From Chloroflexota bacterium (GTDB lineage Bacteria > Chloroflexota > Anaerolineae > Caldilineales > Caldilineaceae): a stretch of 64,000 bases of DNA. The first letter of the stretch is position 1. Each line of letters starts with the position of its first letter. Shown in pieces: positions 22,249 through 30,245 of this stretch. Location: the NCBI GenBank assembly GCA_016861025.1, contig BOKO01000001.1:302001-366000 (forward strand), in the 5' to 3' direction. The translations under genes were made by a program, and so were the position numbers. The notes under the pieces are model-generated. The model did no database searches, had not been told where the DNA came from, and saw only the letters and a program-made list of their open reading frames with translations.

Positions 22249-22467
22249 ATGATTCCTGAAATTCAGTTGATGATGCGGGTCGAACGCAACGCTGAAGTGC
22301 AGCGCCGCCCCACACCAGAAGATCGCGGCGATTACGCTCTCTTTGAATTGATCCGTCTGGCGGTGCATGTACAGCGACTCAAGCACAGCATCAGCCATCT
22401 CGCGGTCGGCAACCAACCCATAAAGGTTCCAACACAAGGAGCACTCCCATGCAAATGCGCGTGCTAG
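22249..22467 (+). CDS. Small hypothetical protein overlapping the first aldo/keto reductase start
   Basis: 72 residues from ATG 22249, which has a near-perfect ribosome site (GGGAGG, 6 bp spacing). The sequence begins MIPEIQLMMRVERNAEVQRR and has a helical LIRLAVHVQRLKHSI stretch, with no motif I recognise. Its last codons run over the ribosome site and start of the aldo/keto reductase gene at 22449 (19-bp overlap), so it could couple translation of that gene or be a short upstream reading frame. The strong ribosome site is the main argument; composition is not decisive. Confidence 0.5.
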   Translation: MIPEIQLMMRVERNAEVQRRPTPEDRGDYALFELIRLAVHVQRLKHSISHLAVGNQPIKVPTQGALPCKCAC

Positions 22468-23417
22468 GGAAAAATGGATTAACCGTCTCGGCGCTTGGCC
22501 TGGGTTGTATGCGGATGAGCTTTGGCGACACACCCACCGACAAGCAGGAGATGATCGACTTTCTCCACGCGGCGGTGGATCGGGGCGTCACCTTCTTCGA
22601 CACAGCGGAAGTCTACGGGCCGTTCACCAATGAAGAACTGGTCGGCGAGGCGCTCGCGCCCTTCAAGGGCAAGGTCGTGATCGCCACCAAGTTCGGCTTC
22701 AAGCACGACCCGGTGACAGGGCCGCATCCGACCGTCGGACTGGACAGCCGACCGGAGCAGATCAAGCGCGTGGCTGAAGCGTCGCTCAAGCGGCTGCGCG
22801 TGGAGGCGATCGATCTCTTCTACCAGCATCGACCGGACCCGCATGTGCCGATGGAAGATGTGGCGGGCGCGGTGCAGGATTTGATCCGGGAAGGCAAAGT
22901 GAAGCACTTTGGCCTCTCCGAAGCCAACGCTGAGCAGATTCGCCGCGCCCACGCCGTCCAACCCGTCACGGCGCTGCAAAGCGAATACTCGATCTGGTGG
23001 CGCGCCATCGAGGAGAACGGCGTACTGGCGACGTGCGAGGAACTGGGCATCGGGCTGGTGCCCTACAGCCCGCTGGGCCGCGGTTACCTGACCGGCAAGA
23101 TCGATGAAAACACGACCTTTGCCCCCAACGACATTCGCAGCCGCAACCCGCGCTTCACGCAGGAGGCAATCAGGGCCAATCGGGTGGTGGTGGAGTTGCT
23201 GGAGCGCATCGGCGCCGAGAAGGGCGCTACGCCAGCGCAGATCGCGCTCGCCTGGTTGCTGGCGCAGAAGCCCTGGATCGCACCGATTCCCGGCTCGCGC
23301 AAGTTGGAGCGGCTGGACGAGAACAACGGCGCAATCAATGTTGAACTGACGACGGCTGACCTGAGCGCCATCCAGACGGTCATGGCGCAGATCAAGGTGG
23401 TCGGCGACCGGTACTAG
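22449..23417 (+). CDS. Aldo/keto reductase (tandem copy 1)
   Basis: 322 residues. NADPH-dependent reductase of aldehydes or ketones, TIM barrel. The catalytic tetrad is visible as Asp51, Tyr56 (FFDTAEVYG), Lys81 (IATKFGF) and His127 (LFYQHRPDP), and the cofactor-binding end is IPGSRKLERLDEN. The N-terminus MRVLGKNGLTVSALGLGCMR resembles the AKR13/YajO-like group. It is the first of three adjacent paralogues that share long identical words (EVYGPFTNEELVGEAL in copies 1 and 3, with FINEEL in copy 2). It has a good ribosome site (AAGGAGCACTCCC). The physiological substrate is unknown; detoxification of reactive aldehydes is inferred from the cluster. Confidence 0.93.
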   Translation: MQMRVLGKNGLTVSALGLGCMRMSFGDTPTDKQEMIDFLHAAVDRGVTFFDTAEVYGPFTNEELVGEALAPFKGKVVIATKFGFKHDPVTGPHPTVGLDSRPEQIKRVAEASLKRLRVEAIDLFYQHRPDPHVPMEDVAGAVQDLIREGKVKHFGLSEANAEQIRRAHAVQPVTALQSEYSIWWRAIEENGVLATCEELGIGLVPYSPLGRGYLTGKIDENTTFAPNDIRSRNPRFTQEAIRANRVVVELLERIGAEKGATPAQIALAWLLAQKPWIAPIPGSRKLERLDENNGAINVELTTADLSAIQTVMAQIKVVGDRY

Positions 23418-23464
23418 CAAGGCCACAAAAACGGTTTTCGATTACGCAAGGAAGGTAGTCAAAA

Positions 23465-24460
23465 ATGCAAAAACGCAAACTTGGCGCCAGCGGGCTGGAA
23501 GTTTCGGCCCTGGGGTTGGGCTGCATGAGGATGTCTTATCATGTCGACGCACTACCTGACAAGCAGGAGATGATCACATTAATCCGCACGGCGGTTGAAC
23601 GTGGCGTCACCTTCTTCGACACCGCCGAAGTCTACGGCCCCTTCATCAACGAAGAACTGGTTGGCGAGGCACTCGAGCCCTTCAAAGGACAGGTGGTGAT
23701 CGCCACCAAGTTCGGGCACAATGTTGATCCGAAGACTGGCGCAGATCTGGGCGGTCAGAATAGCCGGCCCGAACACATCAGACAAGTCGCGGAAGCTTCA
23801 CTCAAGCGTCTGCGGGTGGAGACCATCGATCTCTTCTATCAACACCGGGGCGACCCGGATGTGCCCATCGAAGAGGTCGCCGGCGCCGTCAAGGAACTAA
23901 TTCAGGCGGGAAAGGTCAAGCACTTTGGCCTTTCGGAAGCAAGCGCGCAGACGATTCGCCGCGCGCACGTCGTCCAGCCAGTTACGGCGCTGCAGAGCGA
24001 ATACTCGTTGTGGTGGCGTGCGGTCGAAGAGGAAGTATTGCCTACCTGTGAGGAACTCGGCATCGGCTTTGTGTCCTACAGCCCGCTGGGCCGCGGCTAC
24101 CTCACCGGCAAGGTCGACGAAACCGTGACCTTCGACCGCGCTGACATCCGTAACCGCCTGCCGCGCTATACACCGGAAGCGCGCAAAGCAAACTGGGTGG
24201 TCGTCGAGATACTCACCCGGATCGGTGAACAAAAGGGGGCAACACCGGCGCAGATCGCTCTCGCCTGGCTGCTGGCGCAAAAGTCGTGGATTGTGCCGAT
24301 TCCGGGCACGACGAAGTTGCACCGCCTGGATGAAAATCTTGGCGCACTTGCCGTTGAACTTACCCCCGATGATCTGCAGGCGATCGAAAGCGCCATGTCA
24401 CAGATCACGGTGCAGGGCGACCGCTATCCCGCAGATCTGCAGCAAAAGACTGGGCGCTAA
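23465..24460 (+). CDS. Aldo/keto reductase (tandem copy 2)
   Basis: 331 residues, ribosome site AAGGAAGG. Same family and build as the preceding gene: FFDTAEVYGPFINEELVG carries the Asp and Tyr, IATKFGHN the Lys and YQHRGDPDV the His of the tetrad, and IPGTTKLHRLDEN the cofactor end. A nine-residue C-terminal extension (PADLQQKTGR) distinguishes it. It lies 47 bp after copy 1 and 48 bp before copy 3 in one direction, so a polycistronic unit is likely. The three copies have clearly diverged, which argues for old duplications with specialised substrates rather than recent amplification. Confidence 0.92.
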   Translation: MQKRKLGASGLEVSALGLGCMRMSYHVDALPDKQEMITLIRTAVERGVTFFDTAEVYGPFINEELVGEALEPFKGQVVIATKFGHNVDPKTGADLGGQNSRPEHIRQVAEASLKRLRVETIDLFYQHRGDPDVPIEEVAGAVKELIQAGKVKHFGLSEASAQTIRRAHVVQPVTALQSEYSLWWRAVEEEVLPTCEELGIGFVSYSPLGRGYLTGKVDETVTFDRADIRNRLPRYTPEARKANWVVVEILTRIGEQKGATPAQIALAWLLAQKSWIVPIPGTTKLHRLDENLGALAVELTPDDLQAIESAMSQITVQGDRYPADLQQKTGR

Positions 24461-24508
24461 ACGCCATAATAAAACGCAAGTAGACTATAGATAAGAGGAG
24501 TTTTGACA

Positions 24509-25492
24509 ATGCAAACTCGAAATCTTGGCACCGGCGGCCCGGAAGTATCCGCCATCGGTCTTGGCTGTATGGGGATGAGCATGAACTATGGGACGCCCCC
24601 GGACCGGCACGAGATGATCGCCCTCATACGCACTGCGGTGGAGCGTGGCATCACCTTTTTCGACACCGCCGAGGTTTATGGGCCATTCACGAATGAGGAG
24701 CTTGTGGGAGAAGCGCTTGCCCCCGTTCGTGCTCAGGTGATCATCGCTACCAAGTTTGGCTTTGATATCGATCCCGTAACACGCCAGCGCCGAGGTTTGA
24801 ACAGCCGTCCGGAGCATATCCGACAGAGTGTTGAGGGATCGCTACGACGGCTCCGGGTTGACACGATCGACCTGCTCTATCAGCATCGGGTCGACCCCAA
24901 CGTGCCGATTGAGGAGGTCGCCGGCGCCGTGAAGGAACTGATTGCGGAAGGCAAAGTGCGCTATTTCGGTTTGTCCGAAGTGGGCGCCCAAACGCTGCGC
25001 CGCGCCCACGCCGTCCAGCCGGTCGCCGCCGTGCAGAACGAATACTCCTTGTGGGCGCGGGATTCAGAAGCTGAGGTGCTGCCAACCTGTGCCGAACTTG
25101 GCATTGGCTTCGTGCCGTGGAGCCCGCTTGGACAAGGCTTTCTGACCGGTGCGGTTAGCGCCGACCAGACCTTCGAGGCGAGCGATATCCGCAGCCGCTT
25201 TCCTCGGTTTACGCCGGAGGCGATGGCCGCCAACCAGCCGCTGGTCGCGTTACTCCACTGGCTCGCAGAACAGAAACAGGCGACGCCTGCGCAAATTGCG
25301 CTGGCCTGGCTCCTCGCCCAGCAGCCCTTTATCGTACCCATTCCAGGGACGCGCAAGCTCCACCGGCTGGAGGAGAATATGCGATCTGTCGATCTTGTCC
25401 TGACGTCGGACGATCTGCACGCGATCGATGCCGAACTCTCCCAGATCGAGGTGCAAGGCGCCAGAGGGATTGGGCATGAGCGCCTCGCATGA
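24509..25492 (+). CDS. Aldo/keto reductase (tandem copy 3)
   Basis: 327 residues from ATG 24509 (AGAGGAG upstream); the TTG two codons earlier is unlikely. The tetrad is again visible in FFDTAEVYGPFTNEELVG, IATKFGFD and YQHRVDPNV, with IPGTRKLHRLEEN at the cofactor site. It differs from copies 1 and 2 in the substrate-side loop: SEYS(I/L)WWRA becomes NEYSLWARDSEAEV, and the segment LGQGFLTGAVSAD replaces LGRGYLTGK. It precedes the DkgA-like gene by 76 bp. Confidence 0.92.
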   Translation: MQTRNLGTGGPEVSAIGLGCMGMSMNYGTPPDRHEMIALIRTAVERGITFFDTAEVYGPFTNEELVGEALAPVRAQVIIATKFGFDIDPVTRQRRGLNSRPEHIRQSVEGSLRRLRVDTIDLLYQHRVDPNVPIEEVAGAVKELIAEGKVRYFGLSEVGAQTLRRAHAVQPVAAVQNEYSLWARDSEAEVLPTCAELGIGFVPWSPLGQGFLTGAVSADQTFEASDIRSRFPRFTPEAMAANQPLVALLHWLAEQKQATPAQIALAWLLAQQPFIVPIPGTRKLHRLEENMRSVDLVLTSDDLHAIDAELSQIEVQGARGIGHERLA

Positions 25493-25568
25493 GATCGTCG
25501 CCTGAATGAGGTTTTGCCAGAACCTTGAAATCAAGCACAACTATCGGATACCAAAGAGGAAAAAGAGA

Positions 25569-26429
25569 ATGTCAAGTATCTCGCCAGTTACTTTGAACAA
25601 CGGCGTGGAAATGCCTATCTTAGGCTACGGGGTCTTCCAGATTCCCGATCTCGCAGAATGCGAACGCTGCGTGCTGGATGCGCTGGAAGTAGGCTATCGG
25701 CTGATTGACACAGCCGCCTCGTATGGCAATGAAGCCGCCGTCGGCGCCGCCATCAAGGGCAGCGGCGTGCCCCGTGAGGAAATTTTCGTGACGACCAAAC
25801 TCTGGATTCAGGACACCGGCTACGAAAAAACTAAACGGGCGTTCGAGCGGTCGATGCAGCGGCTGCAACTGGACTATCTCGATCTCTACCTGATCCACCA
25901 GCCCTACGGCGATGTCTACGGCGCCTGGCGCGCCATGGAGGAGCTGCACCGCGAAGGCCGCATCCGCGCCATCGGGGTCAGCAACTTCCACCCCGACCGG
26001 TTGATGGACCTCATCGTACACAACCAGGTGGTTCCGGCGGTGAATCAGATCGAGTGTCATCCCTTCCACCAGCAAATCGAGGCGCAAGCCTTCCTGGAGG
26101 AAAATCGAGTGCAGATCGAATCGTGGGGACCGTTTGCTGAAGGCAGAAACAACATCTTCCAAAATGAGGTGTTGCACTCCATTGCGGAAAAACATCACAA
26201 GACCATCGCTCAGGTCATCCTCCGCTGGCTGATCCAGCGTCGCGTGGTGGCGATCCCCAAATCGGTGCGCAAGGAGCGCATGGCGGAGAACTTCAACGTC
26301 TTCGACTTTGAACTTAGCCCGGAAGACATGGCAGCGATTGCCACGTTGGACACCAAGACCAGCGCTTTCTTCGACCATCGCGACCCGACCGTCGTCAAGC
26401 GTTTAGGCGAACTCCAACGCCCAACATGA
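25569..26429 (+). CDS. Aldo/keto reductase, 2,5-diketo-D-gluconate reductase (DkgA/AKR5)-like
   Basis: 286 residues from ATG 25569 (AGAGGAAAAAGAGA upstream). A different AKR subgroup from the three preceding genes: MPILGYGVFQIPD, YRLIDTAASYGNEAAVG with tetrad Asp and Tyr, VTTKLWIQD with Lys, DLYLIHQPYGDVY with His, and IPKSVRKERMAENF at the cofactor end are typical of DkgA-type enzymes that reduce 2,5-diketogluconate, methylglyoxal and beta-keto esters. In E. coli dkgA is controlled by YqhC, and a YqhC-like regulator lies at 17304-18269. The stop overlaps an ATG four bases back, and the next real start is 26 bp downstream. Confidence 0.92.
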   Translation: MSSISPVTLNNGVEMPILGYGVFQIPDLAECERCVLDALEVGYRLIDTAASYGNEAAVGAAIKGSGVPREEIFVTTKLWIQDTGYEKTKRAFERSMQRLQLDYLDLYLIHQPYGDVYGAWRAMEELHREGRIRAIGVSNFHPDRLMDLIVHNQVVPAVNQIECHPFHQQIEAQAFLEENRVQIESWGPFAEGRNNIFQNEVLHSIAEKHHKTIAQVILRWLIQRRVVAIPKSVRKERMAENFNVFDFELSPEDMAAIATLDTKTSAFFDHRDPTVVKRLGELQRPT

Positions 26430-26455
26430 GGCTTTTCATGAAAAGGAGACAGCAG

Positions 26456-26779
26456 ATGTCTGAACCAAAACAACCCACGGTTGCCCAGCAGTTGGTCGGC
26501 GACTTTGCGCCGAAGTTGGCGGAACTGACCGATGAAGTGTTATTTGGCGATGTCTGGGCGCGGCCGGAGCTTTCCCCGCGCGACCGTAGCCTGGCGACGG
26601 TGGCCGCGCTGATCGCCATCGGCGCCACCGAGCAGCTTGCCGGCCACCTGCGCCGGGCCAAAGAAAACGGCCTGACGGAAAGCGAGCTGGCTGAGGTGAT
26701 CATTCATCTTGCTTTCTACGCCGGATGGCCGCGGGCAATGTCGGCCGTCCGGGTGGCGCGTGAAGTCTTTCATCGCTAG
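26456..26779 (+). CDS. Carboxymuconolactone decarboxylase (CMD)-family protein
   Basis: 107 residues from ATG 26456 with a strong AAAAGGAGA ribosome site; the in-frame ATG at 26426 has none. Single AhpD-like helical CMD domain: ARPELSPRDRSLATVAALIA, ENGLTESELAEVIIHLAFYAGWP. The CxxC thiol pair of AhpD is absent, as in the gamma-carboxymuconolactone decarboxylase/YurZ-like group, so a peroxidase role is unlikely. Its reaction is unknown. It is tightly packed between the DkgA-like reductase and the SDR, and such small CMD proteins are regular members of YqhC-type aldehyde-response clusters. Confidence 0.9.
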   Translation: MSEPKQPTVAQQLVGDFAPKLAELTDEVLFGDVWARPELSPRDRSLATVAALIAIGATEQLAGHLRRAKENGLTESELAEVIIHLAFYAGWPRAMSAVRVAREVFHR

Positions 26780-26790
26780 GAGTGGTTGCC

Positions 26791-27537
26791 ATGAACAATC
26801 CTATCGCAGGGAAAGTTGTCGTCATCGCAGGGGCGAGCAGTGGGCTGGGCGAGGCGACCGCCCGCCTGCTTGCCGCCGAGGGGGCGTCCGTTGCACTGGG
26901 AGCGCGGCGCGGCGACCGCATCCAGGCGCTGGCGGAGGAGTTGGTCGCCAACGGCGGCAAGGCGCTCGCTCTCCCAACCGACGTCACCAACTACGACCAG
27001 GTGAAACGGTTGGTCGACGCCGCCGTGCAGAGCTATGGGCGGATTGACGTTATGATCAACAACGCCGGCGTCATGCCGCACTCTCCTCTGGAGCGGCTCA
27101 AGATCGACGATTGGAACCAGATGATCGATGTGAACATTAAAGGCGTGCTCTACGGCATCGCCGCCGCGCTGCCGTACATGCAGCAACAGAAATCCGGCCA
27201 CATCATCAACGTGTCGTCGGTGGCGGGACACAAGGTGCGTCCAGGTGCGGTGGTCTACGCCGCCACCAAGACGGCGGTGCGCGTGATCTCAGAAGGGCTG
27301 CGCATGGAAGTCAAGCCTTACAACATTCGCACCACCGTCATCTCCCCCGGCGCCGTCGCCACGGAACTGCCGGAAAGCGTGACGGAGCCAGATGTAGCGG
27401 AGAACCTGCGGCGTTTCTATGCAGAGTTTGCGATTCCCGCCGACTCTTTCGCCCGCATGGTGGCCTTTGTGGTCAGCCAGCCGGAAGAGGTGGATATCAA
27501 CGAGATTCTGTTCCGGCCCACGCGTCAGGAACTGTAA
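26791..27537 (+). CDS. Short-chain dehydrogenase/reductase (SDR)
   Basis: 248 residues from ATG 26791 (AGGAG 8 bp upstream); the GTG at 26782 is less likely. Classical SDR with cofactor motif GASSGLG, the NNAG motif (INNAGVMP), catalytic Ser in INVSSVAG and Tyr-x3-Lys in YAATK. Arg in LGARRGDR after the second strand favours NADP(H). The C-terminus resembles the YdfG/serine-dehydrogenase-like group (EEVDINEILFRPTRQEL). It starts 11 bp after the CMD gene stop. The substrate is unknown. Confidence 0.92.
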   Translation: MNNPIAGKVVVIAGASSGLGEATARLLAAEGASVALGARRGDRIQALAEELVANGGKALALPTDVTNYDQVKRLVDAAVQSYGRIDVMINNAGVMPHSPLERLKIDDWNQMIDVNIKGVLYGIAAALPYMQQQKSGHIINVSSVAGHKVRPGAVVYAATKTAVRVISEGLRMEVKPYNIRTTVISPGAVATELPESVTEPDVAENLRRFYAEFAIPADSFARMVAFVVSQPEEVDINEILFRPTRQEL

Positions 27538-27558
27538 TCGTTTCACAGGAGAAAGCAG

Positions 27559-27954
27559 ATGGAGATCAGGCGCAGCGGTTCACAACCTTCCGGCAAAGGT
27601 TCAGCGGAGTATTTCACCGGCGCGGTGCGCGTCGATCCGCTCTTCCAGGCGCCGGCGCCCGCGCGCGTGCGCTGCGCCAGCGTCACCTTCGAGCCAGCCG
27701 CCCGCACTGCCTGGCACACCCATCCGCTGGGGCAGCTCCTGATCGTGACGGCCGGCTGCGGACGCGTGCAATGCTGGGGCGGCCCGGTCGAAGCGGTTCA
27801 TCCAGGTGACGTAGTTTGGTTCGCGCCAGGCGAGAAGCACTGGCACGGTGCATCACCGACGACGGCGATGACACACATCGCCATTTCGGAGCCACTCGAC
27901 GGCAACGCAGTCGAGTGGCTAGAAAAAGTCAGCGACGAACAATATGAGGGGTAA
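27559..27954 (+). CDS. Cupin-domain protein
   Basis: 131 residues, ribosome site AGGAGAAAGCAG. Single small beta-barrel cupin with metal-binding residues in WHTHPLGQ (two His), a Gln-Leu-Leu-Ile strand and GEKHWHG (His). It is the quercetin-dioxygenase-like/ChrR-type small cupin found in oxidoreductase clusters: ARVRCASVTFEPAARTAWHT is the usual N-terminal strand pattern. Enzymatic activity is not established for this group; isomerase or metal-dependent lyase roles are possible. It is separated from the SDR by 21 bp and from the next gene by 3 bp. Confidence 0.9.
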   Translation: MEIRRSGSQPSGKGSAEYFTGAVRVDPLFQAPAPARVRCASVTFEPAARTAWHTHPLGQLLIVTAGCGRVQCWGGPVEAVHPGDVVWFAPGEKHWHGASPTTAMTHIAISEPLDGNAVEWLEKVSDEQYEG

Positions 27955-27957
27955 ACG

Positions 27958-28350
27958 ATGCAGTCTGTAGACGCAGAACAAGAAGTTCTCAATCTCTCAA
28001 GAGAGAAATGGCGCTGGATGTCGGAGCGCAAGATGGAAGCGCTGGATGCCCTCTTCCATGAGAAATCCGTCTTCGTCCACATGGGCGGCGCCTGGGACAA
28101 AGCACGTGAGATGGAAATCATCCAGAGCGGCGGAATCCACTACAAGCAAGCCGACATCCATGAGGCGTCGGTGAACATCATCGGTGCAACCGCCGTGCTT
28201 CTCAATAGGATTACGCTGCTTGCTGTGGTGGGCGGCAATGAGGTGACGAACCCCTTTATCGTGACAGAAGTCTACGTCCAGCAACACGATGGCTGGAAAC
28301 TGGCGTCGCTTTCGTTCACGCGCCTGCTCACCCCTAGCGGCGCCGCTTGA
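27958..28350 (+). CDS. NTF2-like (SnoaL/DUF4440) protein
   Basis: 130 residues. Cone-shaped NTF2-like fold inferred from the pattern: an N-terminal helix pair (EQEVLNLSREKWRWMSERKMEAL), DALFHEKSVFVHMGG, then beta-strands ending VYVQQHDGWKLASLSFTRL, which is the DUF4440 C-terminal signature. These proteins bind small hydrophobic molecules or act as isomerases or hydrolases. The start is 3 bp after the cupin stop, so translation is probably coupled. It is a regular partner in clusters with CMD, cupin and aldo/keto reductases. Confidence 0.88.
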   Translation: MQSVDAEQEVLNLSREKWRWMSERKMEALDALFHEKSVFVHMGGAWDKAREMEIIQSGGIHYKQADIHEASVNIIGATAVLLNRITLLAVVGGNEVTNPFIVTEVYVQQHDGWKLASLSFTRLLTPSGAA

Positions 28351-28371
28351 GGAGAACGGGGCACAAGCTGG

Positions 28372-29430
28372 ATGAAAAGGTTGTGGTTGCTACAGGTTTC
28401 CGTGGCCGGCGTGCTTATGCTTGCGATCGCAGCGTGTACGATAGCGCCGGGAATCAGCCCTTCCCCAACCCATGAGGACGGTGTGCGCACTCAAACGATG
28501 GAAAACGATCTGCATTTGACAACCCGCCATACCGTCCGTGACGTTGTAAACCTTCCGGCGTTTGCGGGTTTCGGCAAGTTTATCCTCCCGTTGGATCGTG
28601 GGCGTTACGACGAAGCGATGCCGCTGGAAAGGGTTGCGTCGTTGTTGCCGTACCACAGCCATGTCACCGCCGAGGCCGTGGTGCACACGATCAACGATAT
28701 GGTTGACAAGGCAGCCTCTGGAGAACTCGGTTTCTACGACTTTTATACGGATCGCCAGAAGCAGTTGGATGCCACCAAAGCATCCACCGGTTTGTTCTTC
28801 TTTCGTGGTAAGCCGGGCGCACCGTTCGCGGTGATATGCCCTGGCGGCGGCTTCTCCTATGTGGCTTCTATCCACGAGGGGTTTCCGCACGCGCTCGCGT
28901 TGAGCCAGAAAGGGTACAACGCCTTTGTTTTGCAGTATCGCGTGGGCGGTGAGCGAATCGCCACCCAAGACCTGGCGGCGGCCCTCTCCTTTATCTTTGA
29001 AAATGCCGCAGCGCTGGCGGTGAGCACGAAAGATTATTCCCTGTGGGGCAGCTCGGCGGGCGCCAGAATGGTCGCCCGGATCGGTTCCTACGGCGCCGGC
29101 GTCTACGGAGGTGCAGATCTGCCGCGCCCAAGCACGGTTGTCATGGCTTACACCGGGCATACGGACTTCACGGAGCAGGATCCGCCGACCTTTGCCGTGG
29201 TGGGTGATCGGGATGGCATCGCCAGCCCAGCGACGATGGAAAGGCGTGTGAACGCGCTGCGCGGGGCGGGAGTGAATGTGGAGTTCCACGTCTACCGAGG
29301 TGTCGGCCATGGCTTTGGCTTGGGCAACGGGACTGCTGCCGAGGGATGGCTGGACGATGCAACCCGGTTCTGGGAAGATCACTCCTCGTCGCCATCGACG
29401 CCAGCGGCGCCGTCGGTGCGATTGTCGTGA
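28372..29430 (+). CDS. Alpha/beta-hydrolase (acetyl esterase/BD-FAE-like) lipoprotein
   Basis: 352 residues. The N-terminal signal ends in LAIAAC (Cys22), so it is a secreted lipoprotein. The hydrolase domain (about 125-340) has the oxyanion segment CPGGGFSYV, the nucleophile elbow WGSSAGARM (Ser in GSSAG), an acid candidate in VVGDRDGIA and the catalytic His in GVGHGFGLG. These match the Aes/BD-FAE esterases that remove acetyl or feruloyl groups from plant polysaccharides. An extended N-terminal region (about 40-120) has no motif I know. It sits upstream of the rhamnosidase in the same run of genes, in keeping with outside-the-cell de-esterification of glycosides. Confidence 0.9.
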   Translation: MKRLWLLQVSVAGVLMLAIAACTIAPGISPSPTHEDGVRTQTMENDLHLTTRHTVRDVVNLPAFAGFGKFILPLDRGRYDEAMPLERVASLLPYHSHVTAEAVVHTINDMVDKAASGELGFYDFYTDRQKQLDATKASTGLFFFRGKPGAPFAVICPGGGFSYVASIHEGFPHALALSQKGYNAFVLQYRVGGERIATQDLAAALSFIFENAAALAVSTKDYSLWGSSAGARMVARIGSYGAGVYGGADLPRPSTVVMAYTGHTDFTEQDPPTFAVVGDRDGIASPATMERRVNALRGAGVNVEFHVYRGVGHGFGLGNGTAAEGWLDDATRFWEDHSSSPSTPAAPSVRLS

Positions 29431-29590
29431 GCGCTGTGCTGCTGTTGTCTTCTCTGCCGGCGACCATCCTGGCGCTTTGAGAACGGAGCGCTTTGCCTAT
29501 GCCGCGCGCTGTTTCTGGTAAAGCAGCATGATGGGGCATAGGCGCTGAGGCATATCACAGGCAATCGATACAGATATTAAAGGGAGCACC

Positions 29591-30223
29591 ATGAAACCTT
29601 ATGTCATCTGCTACATGACGCCAGGTGTAGATCAGCGCATCTTTCCCAACCACCGGCGCCCTCTGATTGAAAAGCGTGAGGCGGGCGAGCGGCTGCCTAT
29701 CGCACCTGAGTGGGACGCCTGGCTGGTAGGGCAGGTGACGGGGCAGGAATTTGCCCTGCGCGACGCTTCTTATCCGCCGTACACAGGAGCGCCGTTGCCG
29801 CGGGAAAACTGGTTTGCACAAAAAGAGGCCAACGCGTGGGCCGTGGTGCTCGACGCGAACGGCGAGATCGCATGGGGGCGCAGTGAAGTGGATGGCTCCT
29901 TGCTCGTTGTAGTGCTGACGCAGGCGGTTGCGGACAGCCATCTCGCCGGCCTGCGGGCGGATGGCGTCTCTTATATCTTCGCCGGGGAGCGCGAGATCAA
30001 TCTAGAAGGGGCGTTGGAGACGCTGCACCGCGATCTGGGGATCCGCTGTCTGCTGGTAGACAGCGGAGATGTAATCAAAGATGCGCTGCTCCTGGCCGGT
30101 CTGGTCGATGAGATTAGCCTCTTCATTGCTCCAACCCCAGGGAGCAATCCACCCGTGTTCGACATTCACGGCGCAATGGCTGCTCTGAGCGACTGTGTGA
30201 AGAGTGTGAACGGCATGCATTGA
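29591..30223 (+). CDS. RibD C-terminal domain (dihydrofolate reductase-like) protein
   Basis: 210 residues, ribosome site AAAGGGAGCACC. Resembles the RibD_C/DHFR-fold reductases that use NADPH: MKPYVICYMTPGVD as first strand, a middle part with the TEAVADSHLAGLRADGVSYIFAG-type strand-helix, and the C-terminal RCLLVDSGDVIKDALLLAGLVDEISLFIAPT. In this last segment the usual GGG turn of RibD is replaced by DSGD. Family members reduce pyrimidine or pterin-like rings, but stand-alone copies usually have unknown substrates. It starts 160 bp after the esterase and ends 22 bp before the GH78 gene. Confidence 0.85.
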   Translation: MKPYVICYMTPGVDQRIFPNHRRPLIEKREAGERLPIAPEWDAWLVGQVTGQEFALRDASYPPYTGAPLPRENWFAQKEANAWAVVLDANGEIAWGRSEVDGSLLVVVLTQAVADSHLAGLRADGVSYIFAGEREINLEGALETLHRDLGIRCLLVDSGDVIKDALLLAGLVDEISLFIAPTPGSNPPVFDIHGAMAALSDCVKSVNGMH

Positions 30224-30245
30224 GTTTAGAAAAGAGAGATCATCC

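Noticed and set aside
22479..23426. 315-codon minus-strand frame opposite the first aldo/keto reductase
   Set aside because: Antisense shadow of a clearly conserved gene; similar shadows lie opposite most other genes.
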